60,179 bases of DNA from a virus, in the IMG/VR virus record IMGVR_UViG_3300005563_000007, positions 1 through 60,179 of that record. One strand, 5' to 3'. Below, piece by piece: positions 50,624-57,490 of the stretch. The notes under the pieces were generated by a model. That model worked only from the letters and a program-made list of their open reading frames with translations. It did no database searches and had not been told where the DNA came from. Numbering within the stretch: the stretch's first letter is position 1; every line of letters begins with the position of its first letter. The position numbers and the translations under genes are program-made.

Positions 50624-51583
50624 TCAGTCCTTTCGTGGCTTGAAAAGCAGCGGTCGCTGCGTGTGCTCTTTGACGACGTGCTCGCGCACCGTGTGGGCAG
50701 CCCAGGTGATGCTGTCGCCGGTGGTGAAGTAGCCCTCGCGCGCTTTGCCGAGCGTCGCTTTGATGGTCGCTTCGGCTAGGTCGGCGCGCTTCTTGGCGGC
50801 CTTGATATCGGCTTTGGCTGCGCGCCAGTCGTCGACCGTCTCCAGAAGCGCCGCCGGCAGCTCGACGGTTGATCCGTCGTCCTGCGGGTAGAGCCGCTTG
50901 AGCACTTCTTGGGTCGCCTCTGACCCGTCGATCTCAGGCGCTTGACGCTGCAGCACGCGCTGCCACATCAGCTCGCCGTGGAAGATGATCTTGCGGATCA
51001 TCATGTCGTCGCGCGGCACATCGCACCAAGCCAGCTTGTTGCCGCCGATGCAGCACGCGCTCGTCGCCAGCGGTTTGCCTGTGATCAGAATCTGCTGCTG
51101 GACCTGCGCGTAGTAGTAGTCCGGCGTGCCGTCGAGCCAGTCTTCGGCCATGAACGCCGAGACGTTCTTGACCTCAAGCGGGCGGCGCTCGCCCGTGTCG
51201 TTGTCGGCGGTCCAGAAGTCCAGCGAGCAGAGCGCCCAGGGGTACTGCTTCGAGCGCAGCACCTGGTAGCGGCCGCGGCGGCCGAGCTCGACAGGACGCC
51301 CCGTGCGCGCGCGGTACCGCTTGGCGATGACCGGCTCCATTTCGTGGCCCCACTCGATGGCCTCGATGTCCGAAAGATCCTCGGGCTCGAGCACGCCGGT
51401 CTTTTCGAGAAAGACCTTGAGCGGGCTCGAGCGGCGCGCCACGCCCGGCAGGCCCAGAACGCCGCCGATGTCGCTGGCGCCGATCCCGGTGTTGCGGACC
51501 GCAAGCCACTCGTCGCGATCGTCGGTATCGCAGACGATCTCGTACGGAAGCGACGGAAGCTGAATGACCGCGGCTTCAGCCAT
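50624..51583 (-). CDS. YqaJ-type viral exonuclease
   Basis: 319 residues from ATG 51583. Motifs of the PD-(D/E)xK lambda-exonuclease family: WLAVRNTGIGASDIGGVLGL, EWGHEMEPVIAKRY, SLDFW followed by PLEVKNV, and YYYAQVQQQILITG. It degrades duplex DNA to expose single strands for RecT. One base separates it from recT. Confidence 0.92.
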   Translation of the reverse strand: MAEAAVIQLPSLPYEIVCDTDDRDEWLAVRNTGIGASDIGGVLGLPGVARRSSPLKVFLEKTGVLEPEDLSDIEAIEWGHEMEPVIAKRYRARTGRPVELGRRGRYQVLRSKQYPWALCSLDFWTADNDTGERRPLEVKNVSAFMAEDWLDGTPDYYYAQVQQQILITGKPLATSACCIGGNKLAWCDVPRDDMMIRKIIFHGELMWQRVLQRQAPEIDGSEATQEVLKRLYPQDDGSTVELPAALLETVDDWRAAKADIKAAKKRADLAEATIKATLGKAREGYFTTGDSITWAAHTVREHVVKEHTQRPLLFKPRKD

Positions 51584-51671
51584 TGGGCACCTCGGTACGG
51601 TTCTTGCGCACGAGCTCGACCAACTGGTCATGGCGCGCCTGATGGAAGTCCCGCGTTTCTTTGCTCAGCAT
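51576..51671 (-). CDS. Tiny protein overlapping the exonuclease start
   Basis: 31 residues from ATG 51671 with AGGGAGCAAGGG upstream, overlapping the exonuclease start by 8 bases. MLSKETRDFHQARHDQLVEL looks like a short amphipathic helix. May serve translational coupling. Confidence 0.4.
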   Translation of the reverse strand: MLSKETRDFHQARHDQLVELVRKNRTEVPNG

Positions 51672-51701
51672 AATCCCTTGCTCCCTGCGCCGAAGCGCTT
51701 C

Positions 51702-52019
51702 TCACTCAGCGGCAACAGGCCGCGAATCACGATCACTCGAAGTCACAGGCGCGGTGTCGTCGAGCAGCGCGGTCACGCCCTCGTCGTCACGACCCGTCTC
51801 GACGTACCGCTGCGCCGCCTTGTCTTCGTCCGGCGTGCGCTCGGTGCCCACCAAGCTCTCGACGAAAGCTGAGCGCACGCTGACCGCCAGCGCCTGCGCG
51901 CGGTATTCGAGGATGTTGGCGTCAAAGAGAGCCGGCAGCTCGCCGCGATCCAGCGCCGCGGTCATGTCGGCGGCGATGGCCTGGATTTCGGCCAGGTGCT
52001 TGCGCATGAGGTCGCTCAT
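51702..52019 (-). CDS. Hypothetical helical acidic protein
   Basis: 105 residues from ATG 52019, which overlaps the upstream stop. Helical start (MSDLMRKHLAEIQAIAADMT), acidic middle (GTERTPDEDKAAQ), and DDTAPVTSSDRDS at the end. Not recognised. Confidence 0.55.
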   Translation of the reverse strand: MSDLMRKHLAEIQAIAADMTAALDRGELPALFDANILEYRAQALAVSVRSAFVESLVGTERTPDEDKAAQRYVETGRDDEGVTALLDDTAPVTSSDRDSRPVAAE

Positions 52020-52183
52020 GGCTCGCACCAGACGACCGGCATGCCAGCCGTGGTGCGTGTGCGTGACGGGCGCTCCACCGCTGCCGATCGGTCGACGTAC
52101 TCACGCAAACGGAGCGCCAGACCGACTTCGCAGAACTTGCGGTCGTCGAAGGCCGCGAGAATGATTTCGAGGCGGCGGAACAT
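52016..52183 (-). CDS. Small basic protein
   Basis: 55 residues from ATG 52183, overlapping both neighbours. MFRRLEIILAAFDDRKFCEV is an amphipathic helix and the second half is Arg/Thr-rich. Not recognised. Confidence 0.5.
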   Translation of the reverse strand: MFRRLEIILAAFDDRKFCEVGLALRLREYVDRSAAVERPSRTRTTAGMPVVWCEP

Positions 52184-52629
52184 CAGCCCCACGTCCTATG
52201 TTTTTCGGCCACATGCTCGTTGCCGTCGTATTCGGCGATCTCCCACTCGGCGTCGTCGGGAACCTCGACCACCTTCAGGTCGGCACAAGCGCCGTTAGCG
52301 CGCTCTCCCCACTCCTCCACCAGCGCAACCAGGATCGGGTTCGCGCGCTCGGCGTCGTCGGGGCGATTGTTTAGCACCAGCGTTTCGTCGGGCGTGAAGG
52401 GGGTCACGAACGTCGAGCGTTTTGCCGTGTCGGTGGAGGCCAGATATTCGCGCCAGCGCCTGAGCGTCTCGTTCTTGCCCAACCGTTCGTCGGGACTTCT
52501 GCCTCGGTCGATCCCGAAGTACTCGTCGATCGGAGAGCCACCAGCAGGGCCGCCGCGCTTCCAAAGCTCGATGGTGGCTTCCGGTGACAACGAGAAGCCG
52601 CCGAAGCAGTTGTTGATGACGACCTTCAT
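52183..52629 (-). CDS. Conserved phage early protein (INNCFGGFSLS type)
   Basis: 148 residues from ATG 52629. The start MKVVINNCFGGFSLSPEA is a pattern I recall from many phage and prophage early proteins of unknown function. Acidic C-terminal half with DLKVVEVPDDAEWEIAEYDG. Overlaps both neighbours. Confidence 0.65.
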   Translation of the reverse strand: MKVVINNCFGGFSLSPEATIELWKRGGPAGGSPIDEYFGIDRGRSPDERLGKNETLRRWREYLASTDTAKRSTFVTPFTPDETLVLNNRPDDAERANPILVALVEEWGERANGACADLKVVEVPDDAEWEIAEYDGNEHVAEKHRTWG

Positions 52630-52955
52630 GATGCCCTCCGCTGCTCGATCGGCAGCAAGCTCGACGCCCGCGTGAGCGCCGCAAATGCCTCCTCGATCGC
52701 CATTTCCTCGGCGCCAACCCAAGATTGGCTTTTCGCGCCCAGCACAACCTCGGGGCCGAGCTTGTCTTGCCACAGTGCTTTCTCGAGCGGCTCGACGGCG
52801 GGCTCCGTGTACGGGAGCAGCTCGTCCGTCGGGTTCAGGTCGCGCCCGCTGATCGTCACCTCGGCGCGAAGCTCGACCGGTACCGGCAGCGCCATGAACG
52901 AGGGGTCGGGCTCGTGCAGGTAGGTGAACGAGACGGTGAGGGTGACGGGTTTCAC
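52626..52955 (-). CDS. Hypothetical beta-rich protein
   Basis: 109 residues from GTG 52955 with AAGGTGGG upstream. Strands (VTLTVSFTYL; LPVPVELRAEVTISG) and an acidic helical end. Not recognised. Confidence 0.55.
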   Translation of the reverse strand: MKPVTLTVSFTYLHEPDPSFMALPVPVELRAEVTISGRDLNPTDELLPYTEPAVEPLEKALWQDKLGPEVVLGAKSQSWVGAEEMAIEEAFAALTRASSLLPIEQRRAS

Positions 52956-53353
52956 GCTTCCCACCTTTCGAACGTGTCCGACCAGCTGGTGCCGATCTGC
53001 TCGAGTAGCGCATTCATGACCGCGGCGCCGTCCGCCATGGTGAGGTTGTCGGTGATGCGAACGTCGACCTTCAGGACGCTGGGCGTTGCCTCGAGGCACA
53101 GGCCGTCGTGCGAGATGTCGCCACCGCCATCGACACACCAGCTGCCGACGTCTTGGTAAACGTCGTGCTTGGGCTCGCCGTCGGCGCCGTCCTCGGCGGT
53201 CACCTCGGTGAAGAGGGCGACACCGTTCCGGCCGTAGTGCGAGGCGACCAAGCAGAGCAGGAAGCGGCGGCCACCAGCAGCAACCACGCCGGCCGTGAGG
53301 CACTCGGCGGGGCGGCGCGCCTTGGCCAACGCGGTGAGAGCCCCCAGCGGCAT
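52952..53353 (-). CDS. Hypothetical alpha/beta protein
   Basis: 133 residues from ATG 53353. Starts MPLGALTALAKARRPAECLT, then strands (RRFLLCLVASHYGRNGVALF) and a C-terminal helix. Not recognised. Confidence 0.55.
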   Translation of the reverse strand: MPLGALTALAKARRPAECLTAGVVAAGGRRFLLCLVASHYGRNGVALFTEVTAEDGADGEPKHDVYQDVGSWCVDGGGDISHDGLCLEATPSVLKVDVRITDNLTMADGAAVMNALLEQIGTSWSDTFERWEA

Positions 53354-53544
53354 CAGCCGACCTTTCGAAGGCTGCGAACGAACGGGAGGACTTTGGCGAG
53401 CGGGCGAGCCGCGGGGCGGGTGGTCTCTTCGACGGTCTCGCCGGTGGTCTCGATGGCCGGAGCAGCCGGGAAGGTGCTCGACGGGCCGGGCTCGCGGGTA
53501 TCCGCGAGGATCACGACGATTGCGAAAATGCGGGGACGGGACAC
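53353..53544 (-). CDS. Small hypothetical protein
   Basis: 63 residues from GTG 53544, chosen for its AAGGAG site 8 bases upstream; a longer open frame to 53670 lacks one. A short hydrophobic start (IFAIVVILA) is followed by a Pro/Thr-rich stretch and a basic end. Possibly membrane-associated. Confidence 0.5.
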   Translation of the reverse strand: MSRPRIFAIVVILADTREPGPSSTFPAAPAIETTGETVEETTRPAARPLAKVLPFVRSLRKVG

Positions 53545-53659
53545 TTTTTTAGCTCCTTCGGTCGGGCAAGGGGTGCTGCTCGAGCCGAGTGACGCCGTGA
53601 GGGCCTGGGGGGGGACAGGCGCGCTCACGACGTCGCTCCGCGCGAGGAGCGCGGGCGGC

Positions 53660-53869
53660 TTAGCCAGCAAGGTCGCGGCGGCCCCAGGCGATCTCAGCCA
53701 GCTCGGCGCGCGCCACCCGGAGCTGCCGCTCGGTGTCGGCGATGCTCTCGGCGACGCAGCGGGTCATCGCGGCGGTGGTGCAGGTCGCCAGCTCGGCCTT
53801 CTGGGCGGCAAGGCGGAGCGAGAGGCTGCGGATGAGGGTCTTGTTGGGGCGGCGGGCTTGGTTCGTCAT
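53660..53869 (-). CDS. Small protein, first gene of the leftward early operon
   Basis: 69 residues from ATG 53869. Helical and basic (KTLIRSLSLRLAAQKAELAT; ESIADTERQLRVARAELAEI). It lies about 8 bases after the predicted PL start, so the mRNA has almost no leader. Candidate early regulator. Confidence 0.6.
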   Translation of the reverse strand: MTNQARRPNKTLIRSLSLRLAAQKAELATCTTAAMTRCVAESIADTERQLRVARAELAEIAWGRRDLAG

Positions 53870-53872
53870 TGG

Positions 53873-53911
53873 CTACGTGTTGGAGCATACGTGCGGTTTC
53901 ATACGTGTCAA
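53873..53911 (-). promoter_or_regulatory. Leftward early promoter PL with operator repeats
   Basis: On the minus strand: -35 TTGACA (53906-53911), 16-base spacer, -10 TATGCT (53884-53889). Plus-strand words CATACGTG at 53886 and 53900 and CTACGTG at 53873 repeat every 13-14 bases over the promoter. The same TTGACACGTA word recurs at PR, so a common repressor should bind both. Confidence 0.75.
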
Positions 53912-53970
53912 CACGCGCGCGACGAGGCAGGCGGGGTTGAGCCGCCTAACCTCGCGTCATCAAACCGGAA

Positions 53971-54582
53971 TCAGCCGACTTTTATTTTTGGCGCCGACGA
54001 CGGGAAAGTCCCGCTCGGGGGCCGCGGAGGCAGCTTCCCACGGATTCTGACCGCCAGCTCCTCGGGAGGCGTGTCGAGATCCGGCTGCTTGGACCCGAAC
54101 GCCTCCTCGGCTGCCAGACACACGGTTTCGATCGGGTAGCCCAGCAAATGCACCAGCCCCAGCACGGCCTGTCTCACGTTTGGTTTGAACCCGTCCATTA
54201 CCCCACCACCTTCACCCGCCAGAGTTACCAGATCGTTCACAGGTAGGCCAAAGCGCTCCGACAGCCGACGCAGGTCCTTTGCCCGTGGGCTCCGTTTCCC
54301 TGATCGGATGGCTTCCAGCTCGAGTTGCGTGATTTCTCCGTCCAGGTAGCTGAGGAGGTCGACAAGCGAAACGCCGAACGCCTTGGCTATCTTCCGAGCA
54401 TTTTCGATCGAGTCGCCACTGTTTAGGCCCGCCTCCCAGCTCCGGTAGTAGAGCCTCCCCACATCGGCCTTGTCGGCCAGCGCCTCTTGGCTGATTCCGC
54501 CAAGCAGTTCCATGCGCGCCTGGAACAACAGATCGCCGGCCTTCGTCACGCCGTAGGGAGTTTCGCGTCTGCGCTTGCCCAC
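53971..54582 (-). CDS. Phage repressor (XRE-type HTH, no peptidase domain)
   Basis: 203 residues if started at GTG 54582; ATG 54630 would add 16 residues. The HTH is GISQEALADKADVGRLYYRS (about 29-48), followed by NARKIAKAFGVSLVDLLSYL typical of XRE repressors, and a second small helical unit (DLRRLSERFGLPVNDLV). The C-terminus lacks an S24/LexA-type Ser-Lys peptidase, so RecA-stimulated self-cleavage is unlikely. It sits between divergent promoters carrying shared operators. Confidence 0.82.
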   Translation of the reverse strand: MGKRRRETPYGVTKAGDLLFQARMELLGGISQEALADKADVGRLYYRSWEAGLNSGDSIENARKIAKAFGVSLVDLLSYLDGEITQLELEAIRSGKRSPRAKDLRRLSERFGLPVNDLVTLAGEGGGVMDGFKPNVRQAVLGLVHLLGYPIETVCLAAEEAFGSKQPDLDTPPEELAVRIRGKLPPRPPSGTFPSSAPKIKVG

Positions 54583-54598
54583 GTACACAATTGTACGT
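54581..54598 (-). promoter_or_regulatory. Repressor promoter -10 inside an 18-base palindrome
   Basis: ACGTACA-CAAT-TGTACGT is a perfect 7+4+7 inverted repeat. The minus-strand -10 TACAAT (54595-54590) lies inside it; the -35 (ATTACT, 54618-54613) is poor. The predicted start is about 54583, beside GTG 54582, so the repressor mRNA may be leaderless and autoregulated. Confidence 0.6.
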
Positions 54599-54640
54599 TG
54601 AAGCTTTCTGCGAGTAATCGTGTGTCCCATTACGTTGTTC

Positions 54641-54669
54641 TTGACACGTACGTTTTGATACCCCATAGA
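54641..54669 (+). promoter_or_regulatory. Rightward early promoter PR with operator
   Basis: -35 TTGACA (54641-54646), 17-base spacer, -10 CATAGA (54664-54669). ACGTACGT (54646-54653) is palindromic and shares TTGACACGTA with PL. The predicted start, about 54676, is 2 bases before the ATG at 54678. Confidence 0.7.
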
Positions 54670-54677
54670 CAGGGGAC

Positions 54678-54965
54678 ATGACCGTTGAGCGCGCACCCCG
54701 AATCAAAGAGGCCGGAGCTGTGGTGGGGGCCGAAAAGCTCCTCGCGCACATTCGCGGCCTCAACGTCAGCATCCCCGATTTCTGCGAAAAGCACGGGCTT
54801 TTCCGGCAGAAGGTCGAGAAGGCGATCAAGGGTGACCTGAAGCGAATCGACGTCGATTTCGCGCTGGCCATCCAGCGAGCGACCGACGGCGCGGTGACGG
54901 TTCCGGATTGGGAGACGCCCGAAGCTGCTGACGAAGAGGGGGGCGCCGCACCCGCGGCTGAGTGA
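54678..54965 (+). CDS. Cro-like regulator
   Basis: 95 residues, first gene from PR. The segment VSIPDFCEKHGLFRQKVEKA (about 30-49) is a helix-turn-helix, followed by AIQRATDGAVTVPDWE, a pattern of YdaS/Cro-type proteins. The tail is acidic. It should oppose the divergent repressor. It probably lacks an mRNA leader. Confidence 0.7.
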   Translation: MTVERAPRIKEAGAVVGAEKLLAHIRGLNVSIPDFCEKHGLFRQKVEKAIKGDLKRIDVDFALAIQRATDGAVTVPDWETPEAADEEGGAAPAAE

Positions 54966-54968
54966 TTC

Positions 54969-55247
54969 ATGGCTCAGCGTACGTCCCGCGCGCGCCTGGC
55001 TAAACGCCGCTCCGAGCAGCAAGTGGCCACAATTTTGAGGCAGTCGTTCGTTCACTGCCTGAACGTCACGGGGACATCGAACGAGCAGGCCGCGCGTGAG
55101 ATGGAGGTGCGCCGCTACACCGTGCAGCGGTACCGCAGCGGCAAGGCCGACGTCAGCGTCAAGGTCGTGCTGCGCTCCGTGAAGCTGTCGGCGCCGTTCT
55201 GTCGCTGTCTCTGGGCGCTCGAACGCAAGACCCGAAAGGCGGCTTGA
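54969..55247 (+). CDS. Small HTH regulator (CII-like position)
   Basis: 92 residues. TSNEQAAREMEVRRYTVQRY is a helix-turn-helix, with a basic N-terminus and C-terminus. Second gene of the PR operon, the usual CII slot. Confidence 0.6.
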   Translation: MAQRTSRARLAKRRSEQQVATILRQSFVHCLNVTGTSNEQAAREMEVRRYTVQRYRSGKADVSVKVVLRSVKLSAPFCRCLWALERKTRKAA

Positions 55248-55250
55248 ACG

Positions 55251-55442
55251 ATGTTCAAGCCCCAGCTCGGCCCCGTCGCCTCCACCGCCCGCGCGCAGCA
55301 GCTGCTCACGCTCGAGCAGGTCCGCGCCGAGCTCGCCAGCGCCGACCGCGCGGCAAGCCTGGTGACCGTTCCACGCGATGTGGTCATTCGGGACCGCGAG
55401 CGCGAATCGATGCGTCGCACCGAGCGACGGATGGGCTTTTGA
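55251..55442 (+). CDS. Small hypothetical protein
   Basis: 63 residues from ATG 55251. Helical, ends in an Arg-rich segment (RDRERESMRRTERRMGF). Follows the HTH gene by 3 bases. Not recognised. Confidence 0.5.
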   Translation: MFKPQLGPVASTARAQQLLTLEQVRAELASADRAASLVTVPRDVVIRDRERESMRRTERRMGF

Positions 55443-55622
55443 ATGATCACCCTCTCGCTTTTCCAGCTCGTCGCCATCCTCGTGATCGCCTTCGCGCACA
55501 TCTCGGTCGCGTACGTGATCGGCGTCTGGCAAGGGCGTCTGCGGGAGTCGTGCGAGCCCCTCGAGCAGCCGCTGCAAGACGACGGCGAGACGCTCAGGGC
55601 GCTTTCGCGAGGTGGGCATTGA
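55443..55622 (+). CDS. Small membrane protein
   Basis: 59 residues from ATG 55443, one base after the upstream stop. One transmembrane helix at about 5-29 (SLFQLVAILVIAFAHISVAY) and an acidic tail. Possible superinfection-exclusion or regulatory membrane protein; not recognised. Confidence 0.55.
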   Translation: MITLSLFQLVAILVIAFAHISVAYVIGVWQGRLRESCEPLEQPLQDDGETLRALSRGGH

Positions 55623-56404
55623 TGCCCGCCAAGCTGCGTCGGGCGGTATCGCCCGCCAGGAAGCTGGCTGCCGAAACAGTGCGCGCGGCCCGCGCTGCAA
55701 CTGGCTGGACTCAGGAGCGCGTCGAGCAAGAGCTGGGTGTGAGCGCTCGCACCGTCGGTGCCATGGAGCGCGGCGAAGTGCCAATGCGCGCGCTCGAGCT
55801 GGTAATTGGTCTACGGCTCGCCGCGGCGGGCTCGTCACGCGAGGAGCGCATGCATGCGCCTGCGATCGCGTCGGTGGTAGACGGCGCGGCTTCGAGGCTA
55901 GCGAATAAACAACAGATCATCATGGGCCCGGCGAACCGCTTCGGCGGGGGTAAGCCCATTGCGCGCGATACATCGGGCGTGACCGCGCCTTCGAGCCGAG
56001 CGAAGCATGAGGGGCTGGCCACGCCCGTCATCTCGGCAGGTGAGCAAGTCGTGTCGCCTGGTTCGGTGGGGTCGCACCCTGCCGACCTGGGCGGGGCGCA
56101 GATCGCTGTAGCGCAGCCTGGTAGCGCGTTGGGGTTTACCCCGAAGGTCGCACGTTCAAATCGTGCCAGCGGTCCTGTGGTGGGTTCGATTCCCACGAGC
56201 GCGAGTACCGGTGCTGGCTGCGATGCCAGCGATGGCGAGCGGGGTTTGGTGCCCAGTCAGGTAGGCCGCCGGGGAGAGCGCTCAACCAAACTTCGGGCCG
56301 CTGCAGCGTCCCAAGCGCCGACTTGTTCGGCAGGCTCGCTCGAGTGGACAGGTAAAGCTGTTCTCGGGCGAGCCGCTAATTTCTCACGGAAGCGGGCGGC
56401 TTAA
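55622..56404 (+). CDS. HTH protein whose frame runs through a tRNA-like segment
   Basis: 260 residues from ATG 55622, overlapping the upstream stop. Residues 15-60 are an XRE-type HTH (GWTQERVEQELGVSARTVGA, then RGEVPMRALELVIGLRL). From about residue 95 the sequence is low-complexity and unlike a folded protein. Residues ~160-195 (VAQPGSALGFTPKVARSNRA) are translated tRNA-like DNA at 56102-56204. The open frame to 56404 is real, but the C-terminal half may be accidental. Confidence 0.5.
   Translation: MPAKLRRAVSPARKLAAETVRAARAATGWTQERVEQELGVSARTVGAMERGEVPMRALELVIGLRLAAAGSSREERMHAPAIASVVDGAASRLANKQQIIMGPANRFGGGKPIARDTSGVTAPSSRAKHEGLATPVISAGEQVVSPGSVGSHPADLGGAQIAVAQPGSALGFTPKVARSNRASGPVVGSIPTSASTGAGCDASDGERGLVPSQVGRRGERSTKLRAAAASQAPTCSAGSLEWTGKAVLGRAANFSRKRAA
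56102..56174 (+). tRNA. Degenerate tRNA-like gene
   Basis: Acceptor ATCGCTG/CAGCGGT (seven pairs, one G-T), TA, D arm GCGC-AGCCTGGTA-GCGC, anticodon stem TTGGG/CCCGA (one T-G), variable AGGTC, T arm GCACG-TTCAAAT-CGTGC, with no CCA. All stems pair, but the anticodon loop is only six bases (GTTTAC). A seven-base reading (GTTTACC, anticodon TTA, codon UAA) needs one stem mismatch and a pyrimidine at 37. Much of it resembles tRNA-fMet or tRNA-Pro types. Probably a decayed or altered tRNA. Confidence 0.5.
56180..56204 (+). tRNA. Orphan tRNA T arm plus acceptor strand
   Basis: GTGGG-TTCGATT-CCCAC is a perfect T arm with the invariant TTCGA, followed by GAGCGCG and A in acceptor/discriminator positions. 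No matching 5' half (CGCGCTC) lies nearby. Best read as the remnant of a second tRNA gene, which supports a decayed tRNA cluster here. Confidence 0.4.
56333..56374 (+). other. Long hairpin at the end of the HTH frame
   Basis: GGCTCGCTCGAG pairs with CTCGGGCGAGCC (12 pairs, one G-U), then an inner ACAG/CTGT stem and a GTAAAG loop. No T run. It lies 30 bases before the stop of the HTH frame and may be another tRNA-derived or processing structure. Confidence 0.4.
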
Positions 56405-56407
56405 CGC

Positions 56408-56599
56408 ATGGCGCTCGCTCTCCGCGCCCGCAGCTCCGCTCGCCCTGTTGATGGGCAATTTGCCTCGCGCGGCGACATGGCCCCGAGGCGCCCGCGCGCT
56501 GAACAGCCCGTCATTTCCGGGCGCGAAATCGCGGTGTTCCTGATCGCGTTGCTCGCCGGCACCGCCGTGCGGCTCTGGCTGATGTCGTTGTCGACGTGA
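56408..56599 (+). CDS. Small C-terminal-anchored membrane protein
   Basis: 63 residues from ATG 56408; ATG 56477 would give 40 residues. Basic N-terminal part, then one transmembrane helix (EIAVFLIALLAGTAVRLWLM) at the end. Not recognised. Confidence 0.45.
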   Translation: MALALRARSSARPVDGQFASRGDMAPRRPRAEQPVISGREIAVFLIALLAGTAVRLWLMSLST

Positions 56600-56679
56600 C
56601 GCTCGAGGCCCCGCTCTGGGCCCTCTTCGGTTTCCTTCTGTTCCTCGAGGTGATGTTCCGATGGTCAAGAAAGCGCTGA
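56596..56679 (+). CDS. Tiny membrane peptide
   Basis: 27 residues from GTG 56596, overlapping the previous stop. Nearly all one hydrophobic helix (PLWALFGFLLFLEVMF) with a basic end. The overlap pattern supports it, its size argues for caution. Confidence 0.35.
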   Translation: MTLEAPLWALFGFLLFLEVMFRWSRKR

Positions 56680-57251
56680 CGGGTCTGGTTCTCTTGGTCA
56701 CGACGGCGGCGCTCGCCAGCGAGGCCACCCCCCCCATTCAGGTTTCGCGCGTGCGTGCCGCGCTCGACCGCATCCCGGTCAGCAAGCACGACAAGACACC
56801 CGAGCGCGCGGAGCAGCACGCCGCCAATCTGGAAGCCTTTGCGCAGGAGATTGCGCGCGTGTCTGAGCGGGCGCCATTGCCGCCCAGGCAATGGGCCGCG
56901 TTGCTCGTCGCCATCGGCGGGGCAGAGAGCCACTACGACACCGAGGTAACGGCGGGTCGCTGCCTGCCGGCCATGTGCGATCACGGCAAGGCTCGCTCGG
57001 CCTTCCAGGTCCACCGCCTGCGCTTCGTCGAAGAGCTTTGGGACAACGCGCCGGGGAACATCGCCGTTCAGGTCGATCTCGCCGACAAGGTGCTGCGCAA
57101 GACTTGGGGCACGTGCCTACCGCAGGGCGTGGCGATGCCGCAGGCGGCTTTCCGAGGTTTTGCTGGGGTTAGCTGTTCGTGGCCGATGCGCGGGGAAGCG
57201 CTGCGCGTCGGCTACTACAATCGCGCGATGGGCGCCGTGGTGGAGCCGTGA
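56661..57251 (+). CDS. Secreted lytic transglycosylase-like protein
   Basis: 196 residues from ATG 56661. Signal peptide (KKALTGLVLLVTTAALASEA) with cleavage near residue 20. The AIGGAESHYDTEVTAG segment supplies a catalytic-type Glu as in goose-type/SLT lysozyme folds, and HGKARSAFQVHRLR fits the substrate groove. Two Cys pairs may form disulfides. It is coded in the PR operon, not the lysis cassette, so it may act in the lysogen's or infected cell's periplasm. Confidence 0.65.
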   Translation: MVKKALTGLVLLVTTAALASEATPPIQVSRVRAALDRIPVSKHDKTPERAEQHAANLEAFAQEIARVSERAPLPPRQWAALLVAIGGAESHYDTEVTAGRCLPAMCDHGKARSAFQVHRLRFVEELWDNAPGNIAVQVDLADKVLRKTWGTCLPQGVAMPQAAFRGFAGVSCSWPMRGEALRVGYYNRAMGAVVEP

Positions 57252-57490
57252 GGGGCTTGACCAACGAAGAGCGCCACTGGCTCACCAGCGACGCTTGCGA
57301 CTTGGAGATAGCCGACCGGCTAGAAGCGCGCGGACTCGTCGTTACTGGCAACTGCGTGGATTGTGGAAAACCCGAGCCTGAGTGCTCCGACGAATGCTGC
57401 GGCGACATCGAGATGCCCTTGACCGCACTCGGGCACCTCGCGCTGCGCCTCGACGCCGCCGCTCGGCAGCTGGAAGGGGTCAGCGCTTGA
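57248..57490 (+). CDS. Small Cys-rich protein
   Basis: 80 residues from GTG 57248. LTNEERHWLTSDACDLEIAD is followed by a Cys cluster (NCVDCGKPEPECSDECCGD). Overlaps both neighbours. Probably metal-binding; function unknown. Confidence 0.55.
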   Translation: MRGLTNEERHWLTSDACDLEIADRLEARGLVVTGNCVDCGKPEPECSDECCGDIEMPLTALGHLALRLDAAARQLEGVSA

